Shown: positions 40,872 to 49,242 of the stretch, in pieces
How the letters are laid out: each line of letters starts with the position of its first letter
How positions within the stretch are numbered: the first letter of the stretch is position 1
Source: Actinomadura rupiterrae
GTDB lineage: Bacteria > Actinomycetota > Actinomycetes > Streptosporangiales > Streptosporangiaceae
Assembly: GCF_024172125.1 (NCBI RefSeq)
Contig: NZ_JAMZEA010000003.1
Location: forward strand, 434,001 to 498,000
Reading direction: 5' to 3'
DNA length: 64,000 nt
Notes under the pieces: generated by a model
What the model was told of the DNA's origin: nothing
What the model saw: only the letters and a program-made list of their open reading frames with translations
Databases searched by the model: none
Program-made: the position numbers and the translations under genes

Positions 40872-41876
40872 ATGACTACAGCCCCCGTTGTCGACGCTAC
40901 GAAGCGACGCAAGGCACAGCCGGAGTTCGCCGCAGAACCCCAGGGCACCATGGAGAAGATCCTCGTAGGGGTCTTCACCGGGCTGCCGTTCCTCGCGCTC
41001 TTCGCCGCCGTCCCGATGCTGTGGGGCTCGTTCCTGAGCTGGACGGACGTCATCCTGACCGCGGTCTTCTACGTGCTCTCGGCCGGCGGCATCACCGTCG
41101 GGTACCACCGGTACTTCACGCACGGCTCGTTCAAGGCCACCCGCGGCCTGAAGATCTTCATGGCGCTCTGCGGCAGCCTCGCCGTGGAGGGTCCGGTCAT
41201 CACCTGGGTGGCCGACCACCGCCGGCACCACAAGCACTCCGACATGGAACTCGACCCGCACTCGCCGTGGCGGTTCGGCTCGGACTGGAAGGCCCTGACC
41301 AAGGGCCTCGCCTGGGCGCACTACGGCTGGCTGTTCGACGGCAACCGCACCAACAAGAACCGCTACGCCCCCGACCTGCTGAAGGACCGCGACATCGCCG
41401 CGATCCACCGCTGGTTCCCGGGCATGGTCGCGGTCACGCTGATCCTTCCGGGCGTGCTCGGCGGCCTCATCACCATGTCCTGGATGGGCGCGGTCACCGC
41501 GTTCTTCTGGGCCGGCGTCGTCCGCGTGACCCTGGTGCACCACGTCACCTGGTCGATCAACTCGATCTGCCACACCTTCGGGCAGGAGCACTTCGAGACG
41601 CGCGACAAGTCCCGCAACGTGTGGTGGCTCGCCATCCCGTCCCTCGGCGAGTCCTGGCACAACCTGCACCACTCCGACCCGACGTCCGCGCGGCACGGCG
41701 TGCTGAAGGGCCAGATCGACATCAGCGCCCGGATCATCTGGGCGTTCGAGAGGCTGGGCTGGGCCACGGCGGTCCGCTGGCCGAACGCCGAGCGGCTCGC
41801 CGCGCGCCGGCTGGACGGCCGGGACGGCGTCGAAACGGTCTCCGATCCCGCCACCGGCGGCGAGAAGGCCGCGTGA
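40872..41876 (+). CDS. Acyl-CoA/acyl-lipid delta-9-type fatty acid desaturase
   Basis: A 334-residue membrane di-iron desaturase. The three His boxes are HRYFTH (79-84), HRRHH (116-120) and HNLHH (263-267), with an extra HHVTW near 223. Hydrophobic segments lie at about 33-75, 95-112 and 180-220. It inserts a cis double bond into acyl chains for membrane fluidity, using an external electron donor not encoded nearby. ATG at 40872 is used. The stop codon overlaps the GTG of the TetR gene, so enzyme and regulator are coupled. Confidence 0.92.
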   Translation: MTTAPVVDATKRRKAQPEFAAEPQGTMEKILVGVFTGLPFLALFAAVPMLWGSFLSWTDVILTAVFYVLSAGGITVGYHRYFTHGSFKATRGLKIFMALCGSLAVEGPVITWVADHRRHHKHSDMELDPHSPWRFGSDWKALTKGLAWAHYGWLFDGNRTNKNRYAPDLLKDRDIAAIHRWFPGMVAVTLILPGVLGGLITMSWMGAVTAFFWAGVVRVTLVHHVTWSINSICHTFGQEHFETRDKSRNVWWLAIPSLGESWHNLHHSDPTSARHGVLKGQIDISARIIWAFERLGWATAVRWPNAERLAARRLDGRDGVETVSDPATGGEKAA

Positions 41877-42835
41877 CCGTCACAATTGACGACGTGACTG
41901 AACCCGCTCCCAGGTCGCGCAGGAAGCGCATGACCGGCAAGGAACGACGCGAGCAGCTCCTCACCATCGGGCGGACGCTGTTCGCCGAGCGGGGCCTGGA
42001 CGGCACCTCGGTGGAGGAGATCGCCGCCGCGGCGGGGGTCTCCAAGCCCGTGGTGTACGAGCACTTCGGCGGCAAGGAGGGCCTGTACGCGGTGGTCGTC
42101 GACCGCGAGTTCGAACGGCTGCTCTCGCTGGTCACCGAGGCCCTGAACTCGGCGCACCACTACCGGTCCAAGCTGGAGAAGGCCGCGCTGGCGCTGCTCG
42201 CCTACATCGAGGAGAACCCGGACGGCTTCCGCATCCTGGTGCGGGACTCGCACGGCGGCACCGGCACCGGCTCGTACGCGAGCCTGCTCAGCGAGATCGC
42301 CGGTGAAGTCGAGCACATCCTCGCGCAGGAGTTCAAGCGGCACGGCTACGACGACAAGGCCGCGCCGATGTACGCGCAGTCGCTCGTCGGCATGGTCGCG
42401 CTGACCGGCCAGTGGTGGCTGGACGTGCGCAAGCCCGGCCGCGAGGAGGTCGCCGCGCACATCGTCAACCTCGCCTGGAACGGCCTGTCCGGGCTGGAGC
42501 CCCGGCCGTACCTCGATCCCAAGCAGCGCCGCAAGGAGCTGGAGCGGATGGAGAAGCAGCGCGAGAAGGCCGCCGCGAAGGCGGAGAAGGCCGAGGCCAA
42601 GGCCGAGCGCGCCGAGGAGAAGGCGGCCGCCAAGGCCGAGAAGGCCGAGGCGAAGGCCGAGCGCAAGGCCCGCAAGGACGACCCGCGCGCCGACGACTCC
42701 GAGGCCGACGCCGACACCGGCTCCGGCGGTGAGTTCGCCGGGGACGCCGCCGACGACCTCACCGAGGGCCTCCCGCAGGACGAGATGCCGGCGGACGCGA
42801 CCCTCCGCAGGGCCACGGAGAGCGTCAACTACTGA
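41873..42835 (+). CDS. TetR regulator, probable lipid/desaturase repressor, with Lys/Ala-rich tail
   Basis: A 320-residue protein. The N-terminal HTH (RREQLLTIGRTLFAERGLDGTSVEEIAAAAGVSKPVVYEHFGGKEGLY) is a textbook TetR domain, and a helical ligand domain continues to about 215. An unusual charged tail follows: two near-copies of an EKAAAKAEKAEAKAER segment predicted to form a long helix or coiled coil, then an acidic end. GTG at 41873 overlaps the desaturase stop and has GAGAAGG upstream. Coupling to the desaturase suggests an acyl-CoA-responsive repressor, as known for mycobacterial desaturase regulators. The ligand is not shown by sequence. Confidence 0.87.
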   Translation: MTVTIDDVTEPAPRSRRKRMTGKERREQLLTIGRTLFAERGLDGTSVEEIAAAAGVSKPVVYEHFGGKEGLYAVVVDREFERLLSLVTEALNSAHHYRSKLEKAALALLAYIEENPDGFRILVRDSHGGTGTGSYASLLSEIAGEVEHILAQEFKRHGYDDKAAPMYAQSLVGMVALTGQWWLDVRKPGREEVAAHIVNLAWNGLSGLEPRPYLDPKQRRKELERMEKQREKAAAKAEKAEAKAERAEEKAAAKAEKAEAKAERKARKDDPRADDSEADADTGSGGEFAGDAADDLTEGLPQDEMPADATLRRATESVNY

Positions 42836-42845
42836 GCGGTATGAG

Positions 42846-42880
42846 AAGGGCGGCTCCCGCGTGCTGCGGGAGCCGCCCTT
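42846..42880. terminator. Bidirectional terminator between the TetR and VOC genes
   Basis: A perfect 15-bp stem (42846-42860 with 42866-42880) with a five-base loop and a T-rich 3' side lies between convergent genes. Confidence 0.88.
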
Positions 42881-42889
42881 TCCGCTGTT

Positions 42890-42935
42890 CAGGCGGGCTG
42901 CTGCACAGGCGGGCTGCTGTTCAGGCGGGCTGGAG
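42890..42935. repeat. 16-bp tandem repeats spanning the VOC stop codon
   Basis: Three copies of a CAGGCGGGCTG core occur at a 16-bp period. The last copy is the true 3' end of the VOC gene (QPA-stop on the minus strand) and the others lie downstream of its stop. Confidence 0.85.
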
Positions 42936-43283
42936 GAACTCCAGGCGGTTGCCCGCCGGGTCCGTGGCGTAGAAGCGCCGGTAGCCGGGGAACAGGCCGT
43001 CCGGGGTCACCTCGTGCCCGGCCGCGCGCAGCTGCTCGGCAAGGGCGTCCAGGTCGTCCACGAGGAAGGCGGGGTGGGCCTTCTTCGGCGCGCGGAACTC
43101 CGCGTCGATGCCGACGTGCAGTTCGAGACCGGGACCGCGGAACCAGGCGCCGCCGCGCTTGGCCAGCTCCTCCGGCTTCGGGATCTCGGTGAAGCCCAGG
43201 ACCCCGCCGTAGAAGCCGCGCATCGCGTCCTCGCTCCCGGCGGGAGCGGCGATCTGGACATGGTGGTAGCCCTTGATGGCCAT
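42921..43283 (-). CDS. VOC-superfamily (glyoxalase/bleomycin-resistance-like) protein
   Basis: A 120-residue protein with two VOC beta-alpha-beta-beta-beta units. It opens YHHVQIAAPAGSEDAMRGFYGGVLGF and closes YRRFYATDPAGNRLEFLQPA. Metal-ligand candidates are the His near residue 8, the His in LELHVG and the Glu in RLEFLQ. The function could be a lyase, dioxygenase or drug-binding protein; not decidable. It lies 101 bp after tam on the same strand. Its final codons are part of a 16-bp repeat that continues beyond the stop. Confidence 0.85.
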   Translation of the reverse strand: MAIKGYHHVQIAAPAGSEDAMRGFYGGVLGFTEIPKPEELAKRGGAWFRGPGLELHVGIDAEFRAPKKAHPAFLVDDLDALAEQLRAAGHEVTPDGLFPGYRRFYATDPAGNRLEFLQPA

Positions 43284-43384
43284 GGGGTTCTCCTAGGAGG
43301 GTGATGGGATGCCGTCCGCCGCACGGGGTGACGCACCGCAGGGGAACGGAATCGTTTCCCCCGCACGGCGGACGGCATCCTGCT

Positions 43385-44182
43385 CTAGGGGCCGGTGCGC
43401 TTCCCGGCGACCACGAAGATGCGCCGGAAGGGGAACACCGTTCCGTAGGACGTGCGCGGGTACGCCTGCCGCAGGCGTTCCCGGTACTCGCCGATGAACT
43501 CGTCCGCGTCGGACGGTCCGAGCGCGGTGAGGACGGGCCGCAGCGCCGTCCCCTTGACCCACTCCAGCACCGGGTCCTCGCCCTGCAGCACCTGGGCGTA
43601 GGCGGTCTCCCAGGCGTCCACGGAGCAGCCGAGGCGCGTGAGGACGTCGAGGTACCCCGCGGGGTCGAGCACCGGGTCGGGCCGGACGACGCCGCCGAGC
43701 CGGTCCCGCCAGCGCGGCGACTCGCACAGCTCCCGCAGGATCACGTGGCTGGGCGCGCCGAAGTTGCCCGGAACCTGGAAGGCGAGCCGCCCGCCGGGCG
43801 CCAGCGCGTCCAGCCAGCGCGGGAACATCTCCACGTGGCCCGGCACCCAGTGCAGCACCGCGTTGGACACGATCAGGTCGACCGGACGCTCCGGACGCCA
43901 CTCCGCGACGTCCCAGACGCCGAAGGAGAGCCGTCCGGGGATCTCGTGCGCCCGCGCGGCCTGGACCATCTCCAGCGAGCTGTCGTAGCCGTCGAGCACG
44001 GCGTCCGGCCACCGCGCGGCCAGCGCCGCGGTCAGCTCGCCCGACCCGCACCCGAGGTCGACCACGTAGCGCGGGCTCTCCAGCCCGGCGCGCGCGACCA
44101 GTTCGAAGAACGGCCTGCCGCGCTCGCCGCCGAAGGCCCCGTACTGCGCGGGGTCCCAGACGGCCGCGGGCGGCCGGTGCAT
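43385..44182 (-). CDS. tam: Trans-aconitate 2-methyltransferase
   Basis: A 265-residue SAM-dependent methyltransferase of the Tam family. The SAM motif is VVDLGCGSGELT, with DLIVSNAVLHWVPGH and LAPGGRLAFQVPGNFGAPSH, and the WDPAQYGAFGGERGRPF opening matches Tam proteins. It detoxifies trans-aconitate, an inhibitor of aconitase. ATG at 44182 is chosen because GAGAGAA precedes it; an ATG at 44197 lacks a ribosome site and lies within operator sequence. It is divergent from the MarR gene and shares its operators. Confidence 0.9.
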   Translation of the reverse strand: MHRPPAAVWDPAQYGAFGGERGRPFFELVARAGLESPRYVVDLGCGSGELTAALAARWPDAVLDGYDSSLEMVQAARAHEIPGRLSFGVWDVAEWRPERPVDLIVSNAVLHWVPGHVEMFPRWLDALAPGGRLAFQVPGNFGAPSHVILRELCESPRWRDRLGGVVRPDPVLDPAGYLDVLTRLGCSVDAWETAYAQVLQGEDPVLEWVKGTALRPVLTALGPSDADEFIGEYRERLRQAYPRTSYGTVFPFRRIFVVAGKRTGP

Positions 44183-44188
44183 CGCTTC

Positions 44189-44256
44189 TCTCGACATCAA
44201 GACAAATGATGCCCGGCGCCTATCTTGATGTCAAGAAAGTCATCTCGATATCAAGA
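44189..44256. promoter_or_regulatory. Three TamR-type operators between tam and the MarR gene
   Basis: Three copies of a 14-bp near-palindrome occur: TCTCGACATCAAGA (44189-44202), TCTTGATGTCAAGA (44223-44236) and TCTCGATATCAAGA (44243-44256). The second is an almost perfect dyad (TCTTGA/TCAAGA). They fill the divergent promoter region and fit the known habit of TamR-like MarR proteins to repress both tam and themselves. Confidence 0.8.
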
Positions 44257-44272
44257 CAGGTAGGGTGACCCC

Positions 44273-44770
44273 ATGCACGACGAGGTCGATCGGCTCGTCG
44301 AGGCGTGGCGCGCCGAGCGCCCGGACCTCGACGTCTCCCCCCTGCTGGTGCTGAGCCGGGTCTCCCGCCTCGCCCGCCACCTGGACCGGGCCCGCCGCGC
44401 CGTGTTCAACGACCACGACCTGGAGTCCTGGGAGTTCGACGTCCTCACCGCGCTGCGCCGCGCGGGTGCCCCCTACGAGCTGTCCCCCGGCCGCCTGCTC
44501 CGCGCCACCCTGGTCACCTCCGGCACGATGACCAACCGCATCGACCGCCTCACCGCCGCCGGCCTGGTCGAGCGCCACCCCGACCCCGCCGACAAGCGCG
44601 GCGTCCTCGTCCGCCTCACCGACGCCGGCCGCACCCGCGTCGACGCCGCCTTCGCCGCCCTCCTGGAACGCGAGCACGCCATCCTCGACGCCCTCACCCC
44701 CACCGACCGCGAAACCCTGGGCGCCCTCCTGAGAACCCTCCTGGTCCCCTTCGACACCAACCAGGACTGA
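44273..44770 (+). CDS. tamR: MarR-family regulator, TamR-like
   Basis: A 165-residue winged-helix protein. The N-terminal helices (DEVDRLVEAWRAERPDLDVSPLLVLSRVSRLARHLDRA) match the extra N-terminal helix of the UrtR/TamR subgroup. The recognition region is LRATLVTSGTMTNRIDRLTAAGLVERHPDPADKRGVLVRLTDAG. In Streptomyces the counterpart controls tam and responds to citrate and aconitate. Divergence from tam plus the three operator copies supports the same role here. ATG at 44273. Confidence 0.87.
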   Translation: MHDEVDRLVEAWRAERPDLDVSPLLVLSRVSRLARHLDRARRAVFNDHDLESWEFDVLTALRRAGAPYELSPGRLLRATLVTSGTMTNRIDRLTAAGLVERHPDPADKRGVLVRLTDAGRTRVDAAFAALLEREHAILDALTPTDRETLGALLRTLLVPFDTNQD

Positions 44771-44793
44771 CCCGCCTCCCTTGAGGAGGCGGG
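44771..44793. terminator. Hairpin terminator after the MarR gene
   Basis: A perfect 9-bp stem (44771-44779 with 44785-44793) begins directly after the MarR stop codon and faces the convergent toxin gene. Confidence 0.75.
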
Positions 44794-44816
44794 GCGACGG
44801 ATGAGACGGGTCAGCC

Positions 44817-45050
44817 CTAGGCGCGCTCGATCTGCGTCAAATAGATCGTGAACTCGTGCTCGGTGAAGTGGAGCAGGTACTTGCCTGCGGGGACGATCCA
44901 GGCCCCGTCATCAACGCCGGGCTCGGCCCGGTCGGGAATGCCCTCGTGCATGAGCGCCATCACCCCGTCGGCGACCGCCAGCCGCTCGTCCGAGGGGATC
45001 TGGTCGTATGCCTGTCGTGCCAGCCGCTCCCACTCGACGTGGTACGACAT
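44817..45050 (-). CDS. RelE/ParE-like toxin of a type II module (predicted)
   Basis: A 77-residue basic-acidic protein with the layout of RelE-fold toxins: an N-terminal helix (VEWERLARQAYDQIPSDERLAVADGVMALM), then beta strands (GAWIVPAGKYLLHFTEHEFTIYLTQIERA). ATG at 45050 overlaps the antitoxin stop (ATGA). It lacks an obvious catalytic Arg/Lys/His trio at the usual places, so ribonuclease activity is uncertain. The call rests mainly on size, order and coupling. Confidence 0.65.
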   Translation of the reverse strand: MSYHVEWERLARQAYDQIPSDERLAVADGVMALMHEGIPDRAEPGVDDGAWIVPAGKYLLHFTEHEFTIYLTQIERA

Positions 45051-45271
45051 CAGTCGGCGTACTTCTCACGCAGCTGCCGCCGGTCTTCCTCGGAGAGTCC
45101 GGAGAGCATCAGGAACTCCTCCGGAGAGGTCCGGACGCGCCCTTCGCTCTCCCGCCATTCCTTCTGCTTGCGCAGGTGCTTGTACTCGTCGAGGGGGACG
45201 ATGACTGCGGACTCGCCGCCGAGGTGGATCACCTGGTGCTCGTCGCCCTCGGGAAGCATGCGCTCAGCCAT
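45050..45271 (-). CDS. Antitoxin of the type II module (predicted)
   Basis: A 73-residue protein. GESAVIVPLDEYKHLRKQKEW resembles the Phd/YefM-type DNA-binding domain, followed by an acidic helical tail (SEEDRRQLREKYAD) that would wrap the toxin. ATG at 45271 is chosen because a perfect 12-bp inverted repeat lies directly upstream; ATGs at 45280 and 45292 would sit inside it. It is the upstream gene of the pair, as expected for an autoregulated module. Confidence 0.65.
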   Translation of the reverse strand: MAERMLPEGDEHQVIHLGGESAVIVPLDEYKHLRKQKEWRESEGRVRTSPEEFLMLSGLSEEDRRQLREKYAD

Positions 45272-45300
45272 GAGTCCCATGGTAGGTGCCATGGGACTCA
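45271..45300. promoter_or_regulatory. Perfect inverted repeat at the antitoxin start
   Basis: Arms TGAGTCCCATGG (45271-45282) and CCATGGGACTCA (45289-45300) are exact reverse complements around a 6-bp spacer. They overlap the antitoxin start codon, the classic place for an autoregulatory operator. Confidence 0.75.
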
Positions 45301-45349
45301 GGGTAGGGATGGTGGCCCTGTTGCGACATGGGAATGCCTTGATGTCCGG

Positions 45350-47119
45350 TTATCCGACGTCTTCGGCGAGCATGAGCCACTCTTCCTCGACTTCGGCGGC
45401 CTCGGTCTGGAGGGCCTTGAGCTCGGCGTCGAGTTCCTGGAGCTTGGCGTAGTCGGTGGCGTGGGCGGCGAGCTGCTCGTGGAGGGCGGCCTGCTGCTTG
45501 GCGAGCTTGTCGAGGCGGCGCTCCAGGCGGTCCAGCTCCTTGCGGGCCTTCCAGTCCTGGGCGTTGCCCTTTGGCTTGGCGGCGGGGGCCGCCTCCTGGG
45601 CGCGGACGGCCTGGGCGGTCTTGGTGGTGGCGCCGCCGGACGCGCGGCGGGACAGGTACTCGTCCACGCCGCCGGGCAGGAAGGAGATCTTGCCGTTGCC
45701 GAGCAGGGCCACGACGCGGTCGGTGACGCGCTCCAGGAAGTAGCGGTCGTGGCTGACCACGACGAGGGTGCCCGGCCAGCCGTCGAGGATGTCCTCCAGC
45801 TCGGTGAGGGTCTCGATGTCGAGGTCGTTGGTCGGCTCGTCCAGCAGCAGGACGTTCGGCTCGGCCATGAGCAGGCGCAGGACCTGGAGGCGGCGGCGCT
45901 CGCCGCCGGACAGGTCGCCGACCGGGGTCCACTGGCGGTCGCCCTTGAAGCCCAGGCGTTCGAGGAGCTGGGACGCCGTCCAGTCGCGCTTGCCGACGGT
46001 GATGCGGCGCTTGATCTCCTCGACGGATTCGAGGACGCGGCGCTCGGGGTCCAGCTCGTCCAGGTTCTGGGAGAGGTGGGCCAGCTGGACGGTCTTGCCC
46101 CGGACGAGCCTGCCCGCGGTGGGCTTGACGGCGCCGTCGAGCAGGCGGAGCAGGGTGGACTTGCCGCTGCCGTTCACGCCGACCAGGCCGAGCCGGTCGC
46201 CGGGGCCGAGCTGCCAGGTCAGGTGCTCGAAGATGTCGTTGCCGCCGACCGTGACCGTGACGTCTTCGAGGTCGAAGACGGTCTTGCCGAGGCGGGCGGT
46301 CGCGAACCGGGTCAGCTCGACGGTGTCGCGGAGCGGGGGCTCGTCGGCGATCAGGGCCTGCGCGGCGTCCACCCGGAACTTGGGCTTGGACGTGCGGGCC
46401 TGCGGGCCGCGGCGCAGCCAGGCCAGCTCCTTGCGCAGCAGGTTCTGCCGCTTGGCCTCGGTCGCGGCGGCGATCCGGGAGCGCTCGGCCTTGGCCAGGA
46501 CGAACGCGGAGTAGCCGCCCTCGTAGCGCTCGACCGAGCCGTCCACGACCTCCCAGGTGCGGTCGGTGACCTCGTCCAGGAACCAGCGGTCGTGCGTGAC
46601 GACGAGCAGCGCGACGCGGCGGGACCGCAGGTGCCGGGCCAGCCAGTCGATCGCCTCGATGTCGAGGTGGTTGGTCGGCTCGTCCAGGACGAGCAGGTCG
46701 GACTCGGGCACCAGCAGCCGGGCCAGGGCGACGCGGCGGCGCTCCCCGCCGGACATCCCGGCGATCGGGGCGTCGAGCGTGAGGTCCGACAGCAGGCCGG
46801 ACAGGATGTCGCGGACGCGGGTGTCGCCCGCCCACTCGTGCTCGGCGCGGTCGCCGACCACGATCGAGCGGACGGTCGCGTCCGGCGGGAACTCGTCACG
46901 CTGGGTCAGGTAGCCCATGCGCAGGCCGCGCGCGTGCGTGACGCGGCCGTCGTCGGGTTCCAGCTCGCGGGCGAGGATCGAGACCAGGGTGGACTTGCCA
47001 TCTCCGTTGCGGCCGACGACGCCGATGCGGTCGCCCTCGTCCAGGCCCAGCGACACCCCGTCCAGCAGCGGGGACGGTCCGTACGACTTGCTGATGTTCT
47101 CTACATTGATCAGATTCAC
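45350..47119 (-). CDS. ABC-F family ATPase (Uup-like)
   Basis: A 589-residue protein with two ATP-binding cassettes and no membrane domain. The first has Walker A GRNGDGKST (36-44), signature MSGGERRRVALARLL and Walker B LLVLDEPTNHLD. The second has GVNGSGKST, LSGGERRRLQVLRLL and LLLDEPTNDLD. An inter-domain linker contains LAWLRRGPQARTSK, and a C-terminal coiled coil (about 525-585, KELDRLERRLDKLAKQQ) is Uup-like. ABC-F proteins act on ribosomes or DNA intermediates. It follows ispE by 8 bp, probably in the same transcript. Confidence 0.93.
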   Translation of the reverse strand: MNLINVENISKSYGPSPLLDGVSLGLDEGDRIGVVGRNGDGKSTLVSILARELEPDDGRVTHARGLRMGYLTQRDEFPPDATVRSIVVGDRAEHEWAGDTRVRDILSGLLSDLTLDAPIAGMSGGERRRVALARLLVPESDLLVLDEPTNHLDIEAIDWLARHLRSRRVALLVVTHDRWFLDEVTDRTWEVVDGSVERYEGGYSAFVLAKAERSRIAAATEAKRQNLLRKELAWLRRGPQARTSKPKFRVDAAQALIADEPPLRDTVELTRFATARLGKTVFDLEDVTVTVGGNDIFEHLTWQLGPGDRLGLVGVNGSGKSTLLRLLDGAVKPTAGRLVRGKTVQLAHLSQNLDELDPERRVLESVEEIKRRITVGKRDWTASQLLERLGFKGDRQWTPVGDLSGGERRRLQVLRLLMAEPNVLLLDEPTNDLDIETLTELEDILDGWPGTLVVVSHDRYFLERVTDRVVALLGNGKISFLPGGVDEYLSRRASGGATTKTAQAVRAQEAAPAAKPKGNAQDWKARKELDRLERRLDKLAKQQAALHEQLAAHATDYAKLQELDAELKALQTEAAEVEEEWLMLAEDVG

Positions 47120-47127
47120 GGCGACAC

Positions 47128-48045
47128 TCAGACTACCGTCGCGCCGGGCACCGGACCGGACGCCCGGACGACCTGCTTCGCCACACCCGTCCCCGCGAGC
47201 GCGGCGGCGAGGTCGGCCGCGTGGTCGGCGGACTCGGCCAGGAACGCGGTCGTCGGCCCGGACCCGGACACCAGGGAGCCGAGCGCGCCCAGCTCGCGGC
47301 CCGCGTCCAGTGTGCGGCGCAGGGACGGGCGCAGCATCAGCGCGGCGGGTTGGAGATCGTTACTGAGCGCGGCGCCGAGGGCCCGGGCATCGCCGGACGC
47401 CAGCGCCTTCACCAGCTCCTCGGACGCCCTGGGCCAAGACACCTGCTGGCCCTGCGCCTCCCGCAGCCGGTCGCACTCGGCGTACACGGCGGGCGTGGAC
47501 AGGCCGCCGTCCGCCGTCGCGAACACCCAGTGGAAGCTCCCGGACGTCTCCAGCGGTGTGAGCCGCTCGCCGCGGCCGAGCCCGACCGCGGTCCCGCCGA
47601 GCAGCGCGAACGGCACGTCGCTGCCGATCTTCGCGGCCAGCTCGGGCAGCGACGGGAGGGCGAGGTCGGCCTTCCAGAGCCTCGCGCAGGCCAGCAGGGC
47701 GCCCGCGGCGTCCGCGGAGCCGCCCGCCATGCCGCCCGCGACCGGGATCGCCTTGCGGATGCGCAGCTCCACGTTCGGCTCGACGCCCAGCTTCGCCGCC
47801 AGCAGCCGCGCGGCCCGCAGCGCGAGGTTGTCGCCGTCCAGCGGGACGCTCTCCATGGCGATCCGCGCGTCCGGGGCGGCCTCGGCGGTCACCTTCGGCG
47901 CGTCCGCGGGGACGGCGGTGACCTCGTCGAACAGCGACACGGCGTGGAACACGTTGACCAGGTCGTGGTAGCCGTCGTCGCGGAGGGGCCCGACGCCGAG
48001 CTGGAGGTTCACCTTCGCGGGGACGCGCACCGTCACGGGATTCAC
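47128..48045 (-). CDS. ispE: 4-diphosphocytidyl-2-C-methyl-D-erythritol kinase
   Basis: A 305-residue GHMP kinase. Landmarks are VRVPAKVNLQLGVG, DGYHDLVNVFHAVSLFDEV and the ATP loop PVAGGMAGGSADAAGA (101-116), with SGSGPTTAFLA near the end. It phosphorylates CDP-methylerythritol in the MEP isoprenoid route, which also supplies polyprenyl carriers for glycan synthesis. GTG start at 48045. In actinomycetes it normally follows rsmA directly; here a lipoprotein gene separates them. Confidence 0.94.
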   Translation of the reverse strand: MNPVTVRVPAKVNLQLGVGPLRDDGYHDLVNVFHAVSLFDEVTAVPADAPKVTAEAAPDARIAMESVPLDGDNLALRAARLLAAKLGVEPNVELRIRKAIPVAGGMAGGSADAAGALLACARLWKADLALPSLPELAAKIGSDVPFALLGGTAVGLGRGERLTPLETSGSFHWVFATADGGLSTPAVYAECDRLREAQGQQVSWPRASEELVKALASGDARALGAALSNDLQPAALMLRPSLRRTLDAGRELGALGSLVSGSGPTTAFLAESADHAADLAAALAGTGVAKQVVRASGPVPGATVV

Positions 48046-48141
48046 GCTTACCGAGCGTACGGGAACCCCGCCCCGCCCCGAGCCGCCAGCCCCGCGATCC
48101 GGACGGCCGCGCTCACTCCGCCGGCGGCCGACGGACGGGGG

Positions 48142-49242
48142 TCAGGAGCCGGGGGTGACGGGGAGGTTGCGGGGGTTGAAGAACGGGGCGGTGGCCAGCT
48201 CGCGGAGCGCCAGGATCGCCCGCTTGTCGCCCGCGACCGAGTACATGTGCGAGCGGTCGCGCGGCTCGTCGGCGTCCTCGTCGGAGTCGTAGTAGGCCAC
48301 GGCCTTCACCTGCGGGTGCTCCTGGAGGTATTGGCTGGCGTTGCGCAGCCACTCGGCCCGCCGGGACCCGTAGGACGCCGGGACGCCGAACTCGCCGATC
48401 ATCACCGGGCGCGGGTGGTGGTGCGCCCATTCCAGGAACTTCCGGGACGCCTCGGACAGGTCGCGGTAGTCGTAGTCCGCGCCCGGGTAGACGTCGGCGC
48501 AGATCCAGTCGACCGCGTCGTCCCCGGGGTAGTAGCTCGGCGCGATGTCGGGGAAGCCCCGCGCGGACGGGCACCAGACCCAGGCGACGTTGTCCACCTT
48601 CTCCTCGGTGAAGATCAGCCGCAGGTGCTTCCAGGCCGCGATGTAGTCCACCGGGTCGTGGATCTTGGTGGTCGGGCCGAGCCGGTCCATGTCGCGCTGC
48701 CAGCGCAGGAACACCGGCTTGCGGGTCGCCTTCAGCGCCCGGGCGCGCTGCCGGATCATGTCGTCGAACTTGCCGCCGAGGATCTGCTTGGTGTCGCCGG
48801 ACGACCAGGACAGCAGCAGGGAGCGGTCGCTGGCGAGGACCGCCTTGTCCGCCTCGTCCGGGAACTGGGCCTTCCAGCCGTGGTAGCTGGACGCGAAGTC
48901 CAGCTTGCGGCCGAGCTGCTGCTCGAAGCCGTCCAGCGCGGCGGTCGAGGCCGACGACGAGGACGACTCGTCCGGGCTCGGCGACTTCGACGGGCTCGGG
49001 GCGCCGCTCGGGAGCGCGGTGCGCTCGTCCGGCGAGACCCACGCGCCGAAGTACGCGCCGCGCTGCGGCGGGGTCGGGGCCACGCCCTGCTTGACGGTGG
49101 TGGTGATCCTCGGGGTCGCGCGGGCGCCGTCGGAGCAGCCCGACGCGGCGAGCGCCAGCGCCGCCGCGACCGCCGTCCCCGTCAGGACGCGGTCACGTGC
49201 CCGCACCGTCCGGAAGGCCCCCGTCACCCGCGCGCTCAGCAT
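48142..49242 (-). CDS. GH26-like lipoprotein, acid/base position altered
   Basis: A 366-residue lipoprotein with lipobox LAASGC (Cys36) and a Ser/Pro-rich linker (80-100). The TIM-barrel-like domain resembles GH26 beta-mannanase/glycanase: [40 protein letters not shown], the [13 protein letters not shown] strand-helix and MIGEFGV with the nucleophile-type Glu284. The usual HEMNG acid/base site reads QRDMDR (182-187), so Asp replaces Glu. It may be a weakened or specialised hydrolase, or a glycan-binding remnant. ATG at 49242 has GGAGG upstream, and the first 50 bp overlap the rsmA 3' end. Confidence 0.75.
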   Translation of the reverse strand: MLSARVTGAFRTVRARDRVLTGTAVAAALALAASGCSDGARATPRITTTVKQGVAPTPPQRGAYFGAWVSPDERTALPSGAPSPSKSPSPDESSSSSASTAALDGFEQQLGRKLDFASSYHGWKAQFPDEADKAVLASDRSLLLSWSSGDTKQILGGKFDDMIRQRARALKATRKPVFLRWQRDMDRLGPTTKIHDPVDYIAAWKHLRLIFTEEKVDNVAWVWCPSARGFPDIAPSYYPGDDAVDWICADVYPGADYDYRDLSEASRKFLEWAHHHPRPVMIGEFGVPASYGSRRAEWLRNASQYLQEHPQVKAVAYYDSDEDADEPRDRSHMYSVAGDKRAILALRELATAPFFNPRNLPVTPGS

